NCBI RefSeq assembly: GCF_963855985.1
Contig: NC_087111.1
Coordinates: 3,105,001-3,169,000 of the forward strand
Direction: 5' to 3'
DNA: 64,000 nt
DNA from: Ostrinia nubilalis
Lineage: Eukaryota > Arthropoda > Insecta > Lepidoptera > Crambidae
Made by a program: the position numbers and the translations under genes. Numbering within the stretch: the stretch's first letter is position 1; every line of letters begins with the position of its first letter. The notes under the pieces were generated by a model. The model made no database searches. It was given only the letters and a program-made list of their open reading frames with translations, and was not told the origin of the DNA. Positions 22,438-33,550 of this stretch are shown here, in pieces.

Positions 22438-24662
22438 AAAATCAAAAAATATTTATTCAGTTTAGACCACAAGTGGCACTTATGAACGTCAAAATGTAAA
22501 TAATAAAAAAGAAAAGAAAAGAAAAGCTAGTAAGACAAGAATCTAATATGTTAAATGTGCGGGTATTTCTTCGGAGGCAACATTTTCGATGTCTTTGGGT
22601 ATAGTTCTGTAACCAACTAACAAAATGGTATGCAATATTTTTTTTCGTATAGCTTAGCTATAGCCCTATCTGGCGCAAATTAATTTTTTTACATAATTGC
22701 TGTCTTTATACAAAATAAAAATATTTGAAGTGTGATTCTCTGATTCATATGGTGTGTCCGTTAGCCATTTTCCGGAACAAAATGGTTGATGTAGCATTTT
22801 CCTTTTGATATATCAATATAAATTAAAATTATTTCGAAAGCTAATGAGTTGTCCTTCTACAAAAAAAATGTGTCATAATTTTAATTAAGTTAGTTTGTTC
22901 GCAAAAAAAATAATAAGCAGTGTCCGGCATAAAATACTGATTCATATGGCGTGAGCTGTTCTTGACCATAACTGGTCAGGTTTTAATCATGAGAGTCTGG
23001 TTTCTGGCGTGGAGGCAAGCCCATCTTGCAACGGATGATCTAGAAGGCAGACGTAGAGCTGGTTGGCTTAGAACCCGGTGTGACGAAGGCAAATACTTGA
23101 TTCATCTGTGCTTGGTTCAGGTGGCATGCTGATTACAATGCCTACTTTATAAAATTACATTATTGCATTAAAAATCTAATCTGTCTTTCTTGTGATGCTT
23201 CTGGGTTATAGATTCATGTAGAAAAATGACAACATTGTAGTCTGTATGTATGACGAGTTTTGCTCGATTTTAGGCAAAAAACTGATTTATCTGTGCGTGA
23301 TTCATATGGTCAGGGCCCTATATGAATCATAAAATAAATTAGTTTTCGGTCTTTCAAGCACCAAAAAAGGGTTTTTTAACTAAGTATGACATCCCAGACT
23401 GCATATCACTTAAGACCAGGTGCGATTGCGGTCTTGTAGTAAATAAAGAAAACATTATCATTTGTGTTTAAACAGTAAATAAGTAGTATATCCGTTAAGC
23501 TAGCAACCATAACACAAGCATATTTGTTGCTTATTTTGTACCTAAATGGCGCTGTATGAAATTGCCCAACGATTTATTTATTTTTATTAATATTTCAGCT
23601 ACACTTATGGCGTCCATAGCACATAATAATATACTGCTGAGCATAGGCCTCCAATGATTTCGAGATTAACTGATTGCCATTGCCACAACCTCTATAAGCT
23701 CATCTCACCTTCTTCACCTTGTAGGTGGACGTCTTAACAACAATAGCTTGGATAAGTGATACAGCTCGGTAGAGTCATCTAAAATACCTTAGTGCCATAA
23801 GATGAAAGTCTACATCCAGTGTGTGTTTATCAGTGATGACAAATTGTACTGAAAAGCGGCCTCTCACTGTAGGCTTACGAACCACAAAGTTGCATAGTGT
23901 ACTATGGAGTGGACTATGCTTGTTTTTTTTTATGCAATCGAATCTGAAATGAGGAGATCCGTAAACGATCTAAAGTCGCATGGTGGCATAGTCCGATGTT
24001 TTAGCAAGCTGAAGTGATAACGAGCAGGACACATAGTATACAGAAATGATGGCCGATCGGATACCACGTTTCTGGAGTGGAAGCTACGTGCCGGAAAGCT
24101 CAGTGTAGAACGTCCTCCCACAGGAAGGCGCAGGATGCAGGCCGCTACCAACCGGTCATTATGGAAATCATTGGGAGAGGCTTATGTTCAGTTGAAATGA
24201 TTATGATGATGACAAAATATTATGGATGTATACTAAAGTTTAAAAAAATGTTTTTTCACGAATTATTGTGGAATCGTTGCATTTTTTCATAACAACAGAT
24301 CATTGTTTTTGTTATAATATGATTATTTTCTTAATTTAGAGCCAATTGTACATGAATATCATAAATTTTATTTCTATTTTTGATTATTATGTAACAAATT
24401 CTGATTCATATGGGCACAAAATATTTGAACGTCGATATCTTGAAAACTACTTTACAAAAACGAGTCCCTTATCCAAATATATGTTATTGGGTGTACCTAT
24501 TTTTATATGAGTCTATGTTACAAACCTAAAATTGAATTTGAAATTTGTCCATATGAATCAGCCGAAGAATGCGATTTCGAAGAAGTGCCCGCATATTAGA
24601 TTCTTGTCTTACCAGCTCTTGTAGACTGAATCTGAATTATTATTTAACAGTAGGTTACAGGC
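22438..24662. mobile_element. Inverted-ended element with dispersed TGATTCATATGG motif
   Basis: The left end carries AAGCTAGTAAGACAAGAATCTAATATG and GCGGGTATTTCTTCGG (each read in part), and the right end carries their reverse complements near 24560-24640. This marks a ~2.2-kb inverted element. Inside, the motif TGATTCATATGG recurs at 22741, 22938, 23298 and 24402, with inverse copies near 23327 and 24549. An RTE fragment (about 23880-24215, plus strand, many stops) and other debris have inserted. No intact transposase was found. Confidence 0.45.
23870..24215 (+). pseudogene. Degenerate RTE reverse-transcriptase C-terminus
   Basis: A plus-strand remnant recognisable from GAGGAGATCCGTAAACGA, the GTCCTCCCACAGGAAGGCGC portion and the final GGAGAGGCTTATGTTCAG with a GATTATGATGATG tail. 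Several stops and frameshifts break the frame, so it is dead. It matches the better copy at 49111-49525 piece by piece. Confidence 0.65.
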
Positions 24663-24944
24663 GTCCGATACTTATCAATCAATGCCTGCACGTGAGTCTG
24701 ATAGGCATTTTAACTAATCGTACAAGAATTGTTGTATATAAAGGGTTTAAATATCTTTCCAAGTTGATTGTGTTTAATTATTATGGTTCCTTTGTGTCTA
24801 CCAAAGACACGTCCTTTGTTGAATATAGGCGTCCCCTACGATTAGATATGTTCATTGCCATATTTACCACTGATACCTATATTATTTTAGACGTCTACTG
24901 CTAGACAAAGGCCTTCCCCAAAGATTAGTAAGATTACATTTTTT

Positions 24945-25330
24945 TTTATTTTTTTTTATGCATAACAAGGCAGGTATTTGACCACAATCGCACCTGATGT
25001 TAAGTGGGATGCAGTCTAGGATGGTACATATCTGCCCTGTAAGTGCTTATTCACTCTCGCCTTGAAGAGGCCCGGATTATAGTTTTCGGGAAAGACAGCA
25101 GCAGGCAACGAATTCCAGTCCCTAGCTGTTCACATTATAAAAGAGTCATCGAAACGCTTAGTGCGAGCTGGTGGAACTAACTTAATTAACTTAATTTTAA
25201 CTCAGCGTTAAGTATATCGACCCGTGTAGTTCATAAGTTAGCATGAATGAATCCGGCTCGATTGGCGATCGGTATCGTCTTGCCCACCCAGGTAGCGCGC
25301 TCTCATGCGGAAGAGCATCCTCGGGCCTGT
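24945..25330 (-). mobile_element. Dispersed retroposon fragment
   Basis: T-rich start, then TATGCATAACAAGGC, AATCGCACCTGATGTTAAG and TTCGGGAAAGACAGCAGC. The same sequence occurs in the opposite orientation at 7390-7580, and a short piece occurs at 23385-23440. The T-run at the left edge marks a minus-strand poly(A) tail. No coding frame. Confidence 0.55.
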
Positions 25331-25426
25331 GGAAAAAACAGAGTTGCGTTGACGTTGATTAGAATGTGCACGATAATGGACCGAATGAAGATTAAATGAG
25401 ACTTTATTGGATTATTTTTCTCGTAT

Positions 25427-25655
25427 CAGAGGTGGAATTGTGTAAAGCAATCGTAATCATTTGACAGTTCATAACGTACGATAAAGTCAGTTAATTCTTC
25501 AAGGTCCGCGAATCTAGACACAATAGATAAAATCAATTGTTATGACATTAATTAATGCCGTCTGGGACTCAATCGGTTAAACAAAGCGTTTGACAGAATA
25601 ATCGTACGTTATGAACTGTCAATGATAACGATTGCTTTACACAATTCCACCTCTG
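25427..25655. mobile_element. MITE with CAGAGGTGG ends
   Basis: The terminal inverted repeats start CAGAGGTGGAATTGTGTAAA at 25427 and return at 25655. They pair over about 55 bp, with ATAACGTACGAT on the inside. CAG-type ends suggest hAT, but no 8-bp duplication was seen at the edges. Non-coding. Confidence 0.65.
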
Positions 25656-26800
25656 AAACGGAACTAGTGCTAAAGGAAAACAAAGCTACTATTACCTACC
25701 ACAGAATAATAATAAGTACATATTACCTATACTCTTTCCTTAAGTCTGTAAATGTACGAGTATTATAATGCGACCTTTTTTGCAAGTAAAATATAAAATA
25801 AGTAATTAATGTGGGATTTCTTTTCTGTAAATTAATTTACATATTCTTTCTAAAGCAATACGGAATCACTTTAAAAATAGCATTGATAAGTCCGCGTAGG
25901 TTGTCAGAATGATGATTTTCAGATATAAACATTCTTCTTTCTTGGTTTTAAATACAACATAGAGTTAGGTATCTATTTGCTTCAGATAAGTATTGCTTCT
26001 TACTTTACTACTTACAAAAACTAATCTCTACAATTAGAATGAAGGTAAAATCAATTACTTGACGAGAGAGAGAAAGCCTACTTTATTTTTCAAATTGTTT
26101 CATGAAAACATAATAGGTACTGTTTTTCTATAAGGATTGTGCTGACCTAGGTGACTAACTTTTACACAAGACATAAGGTTGACACACAAAAACCTATCAT
26201 AAAAACCAAGTCCCGCTACGAAGCCAAACGATCACAACAAAAACAGTTCCCGTGGTACACAATTTTTTGACGTTTTCACACGTTGTGCAAAAGCTGCCAG
26301 TGACCACTCGGCCCAGTGGGCAGCGGTGCCTAGGTGGTCTGCCCCACACGAAGGGGGTAGGGTCTGGGTTGCAGCGACTGTGAAAGAGAAAAAAGAATAT
26401 CAGCCTCTGCCACTGTAAAAGCGAGGTGAAAAAAGAACATTTGTTACATTGAATCTCATATAAACACAGTGCTTATTGGTCGTCATATTATTAAAAGTAG
26501 CCTACCTAGATCTACTAACAAAAGATATCTCAATAAGTTTTGTTATCCCATTATAATGAATTTCATGATCGTTAAACTTTGAAAGAGCTTCTGTATTTTA
26601 GATTAAAATCCGCTGATCTTGCGAACACACGTTACCACTAGCTTTCGCATCTTTCATACTGTTCACATAATATTTTAAAAAATATTGAAAGTGAAGTAAA
26701 TGATTATAACTTACACAATATTCTTTTGGACTTTTGATTCAATAGAATAACCTAATTGTAAATAATAGATATCATTAAAAAACTGATTGAGAAATCTTTT

Positions 26801-26864
26801 TCCGTGACACCTACTCACAATATTTGCCCTAAATGGGGCAAATATTGTGAGTAGGTGTCACGGA
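26801..26864. repeat. Perfect 29-bp stem hairpin
   Basis: The left arm 26801-26829 (TCCGTGACACCTACTCACAA, then TATTTGCCC) pairs without a mismatch to the right arm 26836-26864 across a six-base loop TAAATG. It directly precedes a MITE of the GGCTGAGTTGCA family. It could be a small fold-back element or a hairpin RNA source; the sequence alone does not decide. Confidence 0.8.
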
Positions 26865-26870
26865 GCCTAA

Positions 26871-27004
26871 AGGCTGAGTTGCAAAACCTACTTGTAACTT
26901 TGACCGGAATTGACCGTAACTATAACGATAACCGGTGTTTTTTGTATGGAGTTTGACAGATTTTTGACGTTTTTCAAAATTAAAGAATGGTGCAACTCAG
27001 CCTT
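26871..27004. mobile_element. MITE, GGCTGAGTTGCA family, copy 1
   Basis: Ends AGGCTGAGTTGCA and TGCAACTCAGCCT enclose a conserved core with AACTTTGACCG and TTTTTGACGTTT blocks. Copies of the same family lie at 27345, 35089 and 39553. Non-coding. Confidence 0.8.
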
Positions 27005-27344
27005 CTTTTGATCTCGTATAGAATTCAATATGATTGCGTTTCAAAGTTTCATTATTCAGTTAAATTATTTAGCTGTTGAAAATTCGACCGTTAATATTTT
27101 AGAATACAGTCGCAATGAATATTATTTTAAATACCTACTTAATACCCTCTAATTCCTAATTCCAATGAGCATAATTTCAATTTAATCCTTCCACTGTCCC
27201 GGCCGATCCCCACCTGTCTGAAAGTCGATCGTTCGGAAGCGGAAGTCCCGGTGTCGGGTCGCAGGACACAGGATACGTCACGATCGATGCCCAGCCGTCT
27301 GGAATGGTGAGAAAGGTATGGTTGCTAGTTAACGTATGGAATGT

Positions 27345-27488
27345 TAGGCTGAGTTGCACCACCTAACTTTGACCGTAACTATGACGATAACCGATGCTTT
27401 TTGTATTTTTTTTTTTGGATGGACTGTCGATTTTTTACAGATTTTTGACGTTTGTCAAAGTTAAAGTAAGATGGTGCAACCCAGCCTT
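27345..27488. mobile_element. MITE, GGCTGAGTTGCA family, copy 2
   Basis: TAGGCTGAGTTGCACCA to TGGTGCAACCCAGCCTTA, with the same internal GACCGTAACTATGACGATAA block as copy 1 and a T-run expansion in the middle. Non-coding. Confidence 0.8.
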
Positions 27489-30400
27489 AGTCTGCTATTG
27501 TCTTTCTACTCATTTATTTACAGAAAATAAAATAAAATTATTGCGTTCATATTATGTTTACTTAGGTCTGTAGCATCGTTGACGAGTGAAAACCTCGTAA
27601 GTCGAATTTTTACTACAAACACTTTTGTAATAAGTAAGAAAACCTCAACGCACATTTCGAGCTAGCTTATTGGAATGTTTCTTTGTAATGAACATCAAAA
27701 TGAATTTGATGAATCCTGAATATTTATTCAGGATACGGTTTTTTGTCTGTCCTGAAAAAAAAATGTTTTCGGTACTGCTGAGGTTTTCACTCGTCAACGA
27801 CGATAAACAGTTACGGTACTAGTAATAACCAAAAAATTGATATGTTTTACATAGTGTGAAGGTCTAACGAAAGAGCTTACTCTGTGAGATGACTATAGGA
27901 AGAAAAGTCGAATAGAAAAACGTAAGAGACATAATTGCTTAGCAGTTTAAGTCAGTAAGTCGATTTCTCGCAAGTCTTATTACGTACCTAAGTACTTACT
28001 TAATTTATTTATTGTTGATAGAGTTTAGGGAATACTCGATTAAAACCAAGAAAATATCTGCGTAAGGGTTTTCCCTTGATCCGGTAGCACCACAAATTAT
28101 TTAATAAAGAATTTAATCGTAAGATAGAAAACCTTAGCATAAATGTAGAGACATTTAAAAACTCCCTGCTAGGGCGTGGGTTTTGAGTAGGTGCGGTACA
28201 CTCTTTGTTTATTAGTTTGAACTTTGAAAAGTCCCTTTTACATTTATTTTTTGCTTTACATTGTCTAGAGATTAGTGAATCCTTCTAATTTAGAGGGCCC
28301 GCGAAACTCGGCTACATTTGTTTCAGAGGCTTTGACTAACACCTGTTCATATACATAAGCCTACTGCTTCGTCTGCATCTAGCAGTTTTATATTGTAACT
28401 TGCTGTGCCCAAAACTTCGTACGCTTGACAATAGTGCTAATATTTCCCTTTTTTGTTACCAGTAGTTCTTGTGATTAGCGAGTTCTATCAAACAAACAAA
28501 CACTTCAGCTTTATAATATTAGTATAGATTAATTCCTAAATGACCTAATTCTATCATATTTACTTTTCCCAAACCATCCGTGGGAATTTCCTAATCAACA
28601 ATCATCATCAGCATCTAAAATTAGCACACTGATAAAAATCGGCTCCAAACAAAAAATGCAGCGTCAATCTCTACTCAATGTAAATAGCACTGGACCATAG
28701 ATAATTGGCCAAGTACCATAAACAATTGCCCTCAATTTCGCCACCTGTGTTTGCCTCGAGGCTAAAGAGCAAGTGTTAGGGCATTCATGGGGCATTCAAA
28801 CAATTGTTTGCTATTTTAGCAGGTAATTGTTTGGTTAGGGGAGCTGATGGGGTGTTTTTTTGTGCGGATAACAAGTTTATTTGGTTATTGTTACGCAGAT
28901 TCTGTGGGGAAGCGTTTGATGTTGCAATTCAGTTGTAAACAGGAGTTTCTGTGCTCTACCATCAGTTAAATTAGATCTTTCGGAAATACATACTTACTGT
29001 CTTTAAAGTTAGTTTCTAGGATCTCTACTTAATTCCTTCTGAGGAGTTGTTTAGGTACTCTGACCACCAACTGTTTTTTTTTTTACATAAGTATACTTAG
29101 TTAGTTAATAAGTTCCACCTGACTAGATTACGAGAGTAATAATTCATCCATACTCAATATATTCAAAGCAAAGATTCATGTTTACCATTGTAAAGCAGTA
29201 GCATTTTACTTACTTTCTAACTTAAAAGGCTGCCCAATCCATTTGCAAAAATAACATCGGAAGCCGTTCCCAGAGAAAACAATAACATTCAGACAAATTA
29301 ATCAGCCACCGTAAACCGATACGGCTCAATCGGAAATGTAAATACAGAATAATAGTTTGTAATTCAATATTTTATACCGATTCTCTACTTATCTCAGAGA
29401 TACTAGCAAATCATCTGCTTTTAATCTAAACAAATTTAAAAGTGCGCGCAATGGGGCGCCACTGTACGTATAAATTGAGGAATATGTATAGGGAAGCCGT
29501 ATAGTTCTATTTTTGGCCACTGGAAAACAATAAAGTTGTCGTAAAAACGGGGGGAAAGACCCGCGCGTGCCGTCCTCGTGCCACAGATAGCCAACCATAT
29601 TTATTTTTCTTTTTTGTTGTGGCTGAGACCGGTTGCGTGCCAGTATTATAACCGTAATCATAGTCATTTTTGCTTTTGTAATCTGTGTAAGTGGGTAGTT
29701 AAAGGATTTAAGAGTGTGAAAGCGATGATTTCATAGGAATATAATATGAAAACACCTTTTAAGCGACATTGTAACAGCTTAGTTCTCATGATGCGAAATA
29801 GGTAAATAAGAAGAATCGTTATTTTAGTAAGTAGGTGTTTTATTGTTAATCCTGGTGCCTATTAATTTATAAGTGTATAAGTCTGTCTGATCATAAAATT
29901 TAATTAAGGGGAGACAAAGCTTCTCACCCTACTGTTTTATTCACAATCACTAAGTACTGAAAAGCTTTCCTCATAGAGTCTACGTGCTCTTTTCATTATC
30001 ACTGTTTTATATTATTTTGATGAATTCTTTCTACTGTATGTAGGTACATACAGTACAACTCTACAAAGTAAACTTTAGGTCACATGTTCCAACGCGTACA
30101 AATATCGAACAATAAAAAACTACCATTGAAAATCAGATACTTACATACCTATGGGTACATTTATAAATACAAAAACATAATAGGTAAGAATGTACCTACC
30201 TATATTGTCTAGACGTTAAAAGAAATACTTAGCCAACCAATGACGATCCTTCATATAGTAGGTACTCAGGGTCCACCCTTAGTACACAATTCGGTAACTT
30301 CGGTACACAATTGTAAACCTTATTGTTAAGTAAATAGAAAACAAAAGCCCTCAACTAAAAAGTAACAAAAGCTCGACTGGTTACGGTACAAAACGGAAAG

Positions 30401-31348
30401 TCTGAAATAGCAAAGAGTTGCTAACTACAGAAGCTCTGCTGCACCGTTATCAAAATTAACGTAAAACGTAACGTAAACAACTAATAAATAAACAGAATTA
30501 TAATTTCACACGTTTATAAAATACTACTTACTTATTAATTATGTGCTGAATATTGAAATGAAACACTCTTGTAGGTTGTTCTAACTTGTATTTCAGCACC
30601 ACTGATTTACACAATTCCGACATTATGACGTCATCTTAATAGTACCTCTTGCTTTGAACGCTCAAATCGAACTGACTGTCCAGCGGCATGCCAGCGATAA
30701 GGTAACTTCCCCTTCCATCAGTGAAAGTCAACCGGTTCAAAACGACTTATCGACGGCATGCTCCGGAACTAGTCAAATGCAATACTTATTTCATAATTAG
30801 CTGTTTTCTTAATTTTTAAAATACTAATATGTATTCAATAAAATATATCTAAAATAATTAAATTAAATAATAAATATGAAATAATTGGATTTAATACAAA
30901 ATAAATTCTAAAATCATTCTAATGTCTGCAAAATGCCTAGGAAGTAATCAAATAAAGTATTTTAATTTAATAATGGGTTTTTGGGTTCTTCTAAAATACA
31001 ATACAAATACTAAAATTGTTGCAATAACTATTTAAAAGTAACCAATAATCGTATAAAATACAATATGAATACTAAAATCATTACAATATGTTATTGCAAA
31101 TGAATAAATAAATAATTGTCTTGTACTTTTACTCAATAAGTAAGTGTTGCGTCTCACTCCTTAACATAGCAACTCCTTTGTAAGAGAAATCAATCTTCTA
31201 CTTATAATGAAAAAGAGGATGAAAACTGCTCCAGGTTTCTTGGTCTCTTGCTCTACTGTTGTTCCGAAGTAGGGGTAGATTTGAATTGATGTTCAAAAAG
31301 TTATATTGTGCTGACCACAGGTTGTGACGTTAAAATACGAACTTTTCA
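27489..31348. other. Intergenic stretch, little recognised
   Basis: No gene-like exon was recognised. A Helitron-like terminus (TTATAATATTAGTATAGATT) occurs near 28510-28532 without its partner end. The remaining open frames are short and not conserved-looking. The rest is AT-rich unique-looking sequence. Confidence 0.35.
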
Positions 31349-31504
31349 GGGTGGAAACGATAGTGATCTCACTCAATTATTTCTAAACTATAGAAGATAT
31401 CGAAAAGATTTTTACTGATCCTGAAAGTTCTTCACGAGCTCTTTTTGATAATCTTGTATTATACTTTAGAAATAATCGAGTGAGATCACTTATCGTTTCC
31501 ACCC
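31349..31504. mobile_element. MITE with GGGTGGAAACGATA ends
   Basis: The left end GGGTGGAAACGATAGTGATC at 31349 pairs with the right end ending at 31504 over about 45 bp (CTCACTCAATTATTTCTAAA and its complement). Non-coding. It lies immediately upstream of the candidate frame at 31540. Confidence 0.7.
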
Positions 31505-31539
31505 ATATTGCTCTTTTTTACCACTTACAGTAATAAAAT

Positions 31540-31818
31540 ATGAATGATAGAATTAAAAATAGCATCGATCAATACGATCCTCGCTCTTTTCTGCCTAAGT
31601 TTCATGAGACAGACGAACCGACGCTTTTTAATTTGCCCTCGAATGCCGAAGACTGGGAAGCCTCTCAAATACGAATCGATTTGCGAGCTTTCGGCGCGGT
31701 TGAGTTGAAAGCTGTGGAAGTAAAATGGAAGAGAAATGTTTGTGAAAATTGTTTACGAAACCTTGGTACAAAAATTGGTATTGGTATTGGCTTCATAACA
31801 AAAATAACAACAGTTTGA
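31540..31818 (+). CDS. Candidate 92-codon ORF, unknown
   Basis: The frame opens with ATGAATGATAGAATT and its first ~70 residues have ordinary, non-repetitive protein-like composition (SIDQYDPRSFLPKFHETDEP, then a region rich in E, D and W, and one CENC motif). The last third is simpler. No domain was recognised, no signal peptide or membrane segment is evident, and no splice sites were assigned. It sits just after a MITE, so it could be part of a captured or decayed element. This is a weak candidate gene. Confidence 0.2.
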   Translation: MNDRIKNSIDQYDPRSFLPKFHETDEPTLFNLPSNAEDWEASQIRIDLRAFGAVELKAVEVKWKRNVCENCLRNLGTKIGIGIGFITKITTV

Positions 31819-32289
31819 CGAATTCGCTAAATCTTTCCCCTTTTCGTAAGAAATAATTTAATCGAACGAAACTCTTGACTAAGTAATCAATACCTAAGTA
31901 GCCATGATAATTATGATTTCTTAAGTGCAATTTTGAAATGGTTCGCCTATGTATTAAGTACATACCTACTCAAGTTATACATAATATTTAATATAAATTA
32001 TCAATGGCTATTATATTATCATAGAATAATGGTAGTTAGATAAATTATGAAAACGAAAGAATAGGGAATTTACGGGAGTATTTAAGCGATCATAGAATAA
32101 GTGACCCATGACATTAAATTCTTCTGTAGTGCTTTTTAGGGTTCCGTAGTCCTGACAAGGAACCCTTAGTTTCGTCATCATTCTCTCTAATCTGTGTTCG
32201 TCATTATGTTATAGTAGTTAGTATGTTAAGAAGTTAATAATCATTTGCTATCCCCATCTCTCATACGTACCTACTCTTTTTTTATCGGG

Positions 32290-32520
32290 GAAAAAATGCA
32301 TGAAATTACATAGCCAACCCTGCGGGGCAAGATGGTTATGTGGGGCTCACCAAGTCAAAAGGAAGGCACACCTACTAAAACGACCCCGGTGCTCCGTCAT
32401 TCGCCATAAGTGGGAAGGAACTGTGGGATTCCGATTTCCGGCCAAAGCCTTCACTACCACAGTCTTACCCAGCGATTTCCCACTTACACGGCGGGGCCCT
32501 ACAAACCCCCCAGGATGTAC
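32290..32520 (+). repeat. GC-richer dispersed repeat fragment
   Basis: A compositional island (CCAACCCTGCGGGGCAAGAT, GGCACACCTACTAAAACGAC, CGATTTCCCACTTACACGGC) inside AT-rich DNA. Its sequence resembles a widespread lepidopteran repeat. The plus frame through it shows no domain. The family is not named here for lack of a search. Confidence 0.35.
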
Positions 32521-32781
32521 CTACTTATACTGTATGTATACTAAACTATTAATGGACTTGTTTATATTTTATGGCCTCAAAGTACTTAGGTCTGCCAAAA
32601 AAAACCCCGTGCTCTAAGTAAATTATAATCGAAGGTGATTTTCCAAAGCTCATCCTGATCATCATCATCGTCATTATTTCAGCCATCGAGCAAGTAGGTA
32701 CTTACCTAAATTTCCTAATCGTTCTAAGTACGCTACGTTTGTCTTTCGTGAGCCCCATATTGATACAAAAAGTTGTACTAC

Positions 32782-32950
32782 CCGTTCGCGCTAAGTTTGC
32801 CGGTTAAACGAAATTAATGTGTCTTATTTTACGCAAATACACATTTTTTATCAATATTATAATAAATAAAAAATAATTTTAAATAGTATAGTTATAGACG
32901 CTTCACTTCGAGTGACGTTGATCGCCAGCGGCAAACTTATCGCGAACGGA
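32782..32950. mobile_element. MITE with CCGTTCGCG ends
   Basis: CCGTTCGCGCTAAGTTTGCCG at 32782, read here as CCGTTCGCGCTAAGTTTGCC, pairs with CGGCAAACTTATCGCGAACG ending at 32950. An AT-rich middle holds no frame. It lies about 500 bp upstream of the Trc8 start codon. Confidence 0.6.
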
Positions 32951-33469
32951 TATGGTCAAAATCAAATATGTATTGTTATACTCGTATTAATTCAAGCGAA
33001 CTAAATATTGAGGCTACAATCGAAATCATAAACTTTAATTTAATAACGATTAAACGGAATCATACACGTATTATGATTTTGTTATCTGGTTATGGTCACG
33101 TAACCAGATCTAAACTGATCAATATCGTCTCCATTTCTCACGAAGCTTGAAATCTTTTTAAAAAGATGATATTGGTAGTTTTTGTGCAAACAAATTTAAA
33201 TTAATGAACGCATCCTAACCATTAGTAGAAAATCATTTTTTGATCATGGCAACAATTCTAAGTCTGGCAACATCGAAATTTGTAATGTCAAATTTTTATT
33301 GTCGCAAAAATTTCAGTCATTATTTTCGTATTTTATTACGTGATTACAAATAGCCCGTAAAAAAAACAAAATTGGTCTAAAATACAGTCCGGGGGTGAAC
33401 GCCGGCCGTCCGTCGTTTCGGCTGTGGTCATCAAATTGTGTGTGCTAACGTGTGCAAAGGGTAGCATAA

Positions 33470-33550
33470 ATGAATTATGTCGTTGAGGTCGAAGGCGCTG
33501 GCTCTAGTGGAGGTGCTTCTGCGAGTGCCGCCTCTGTTTGTGGTGGATGA
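33470..33550 (+). promoter_or_regulatory. Upstream ORF overlapping the Trc8 start
   Basis: An ATG at 33470 lies only 7 nt before the Trc8 ATG (33477) in another frame. It reads 26 codons to a TGA at 33548-33550, well inside the Trc8 coding sequence. Contexts: AAAATGA for the upstream ATG and ATTATGT for the Trc8 ATG, neither strong. Ribosomes that choose the first ATG would bypass Trc8, so this may lower its translation. Confidence 0.45.
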
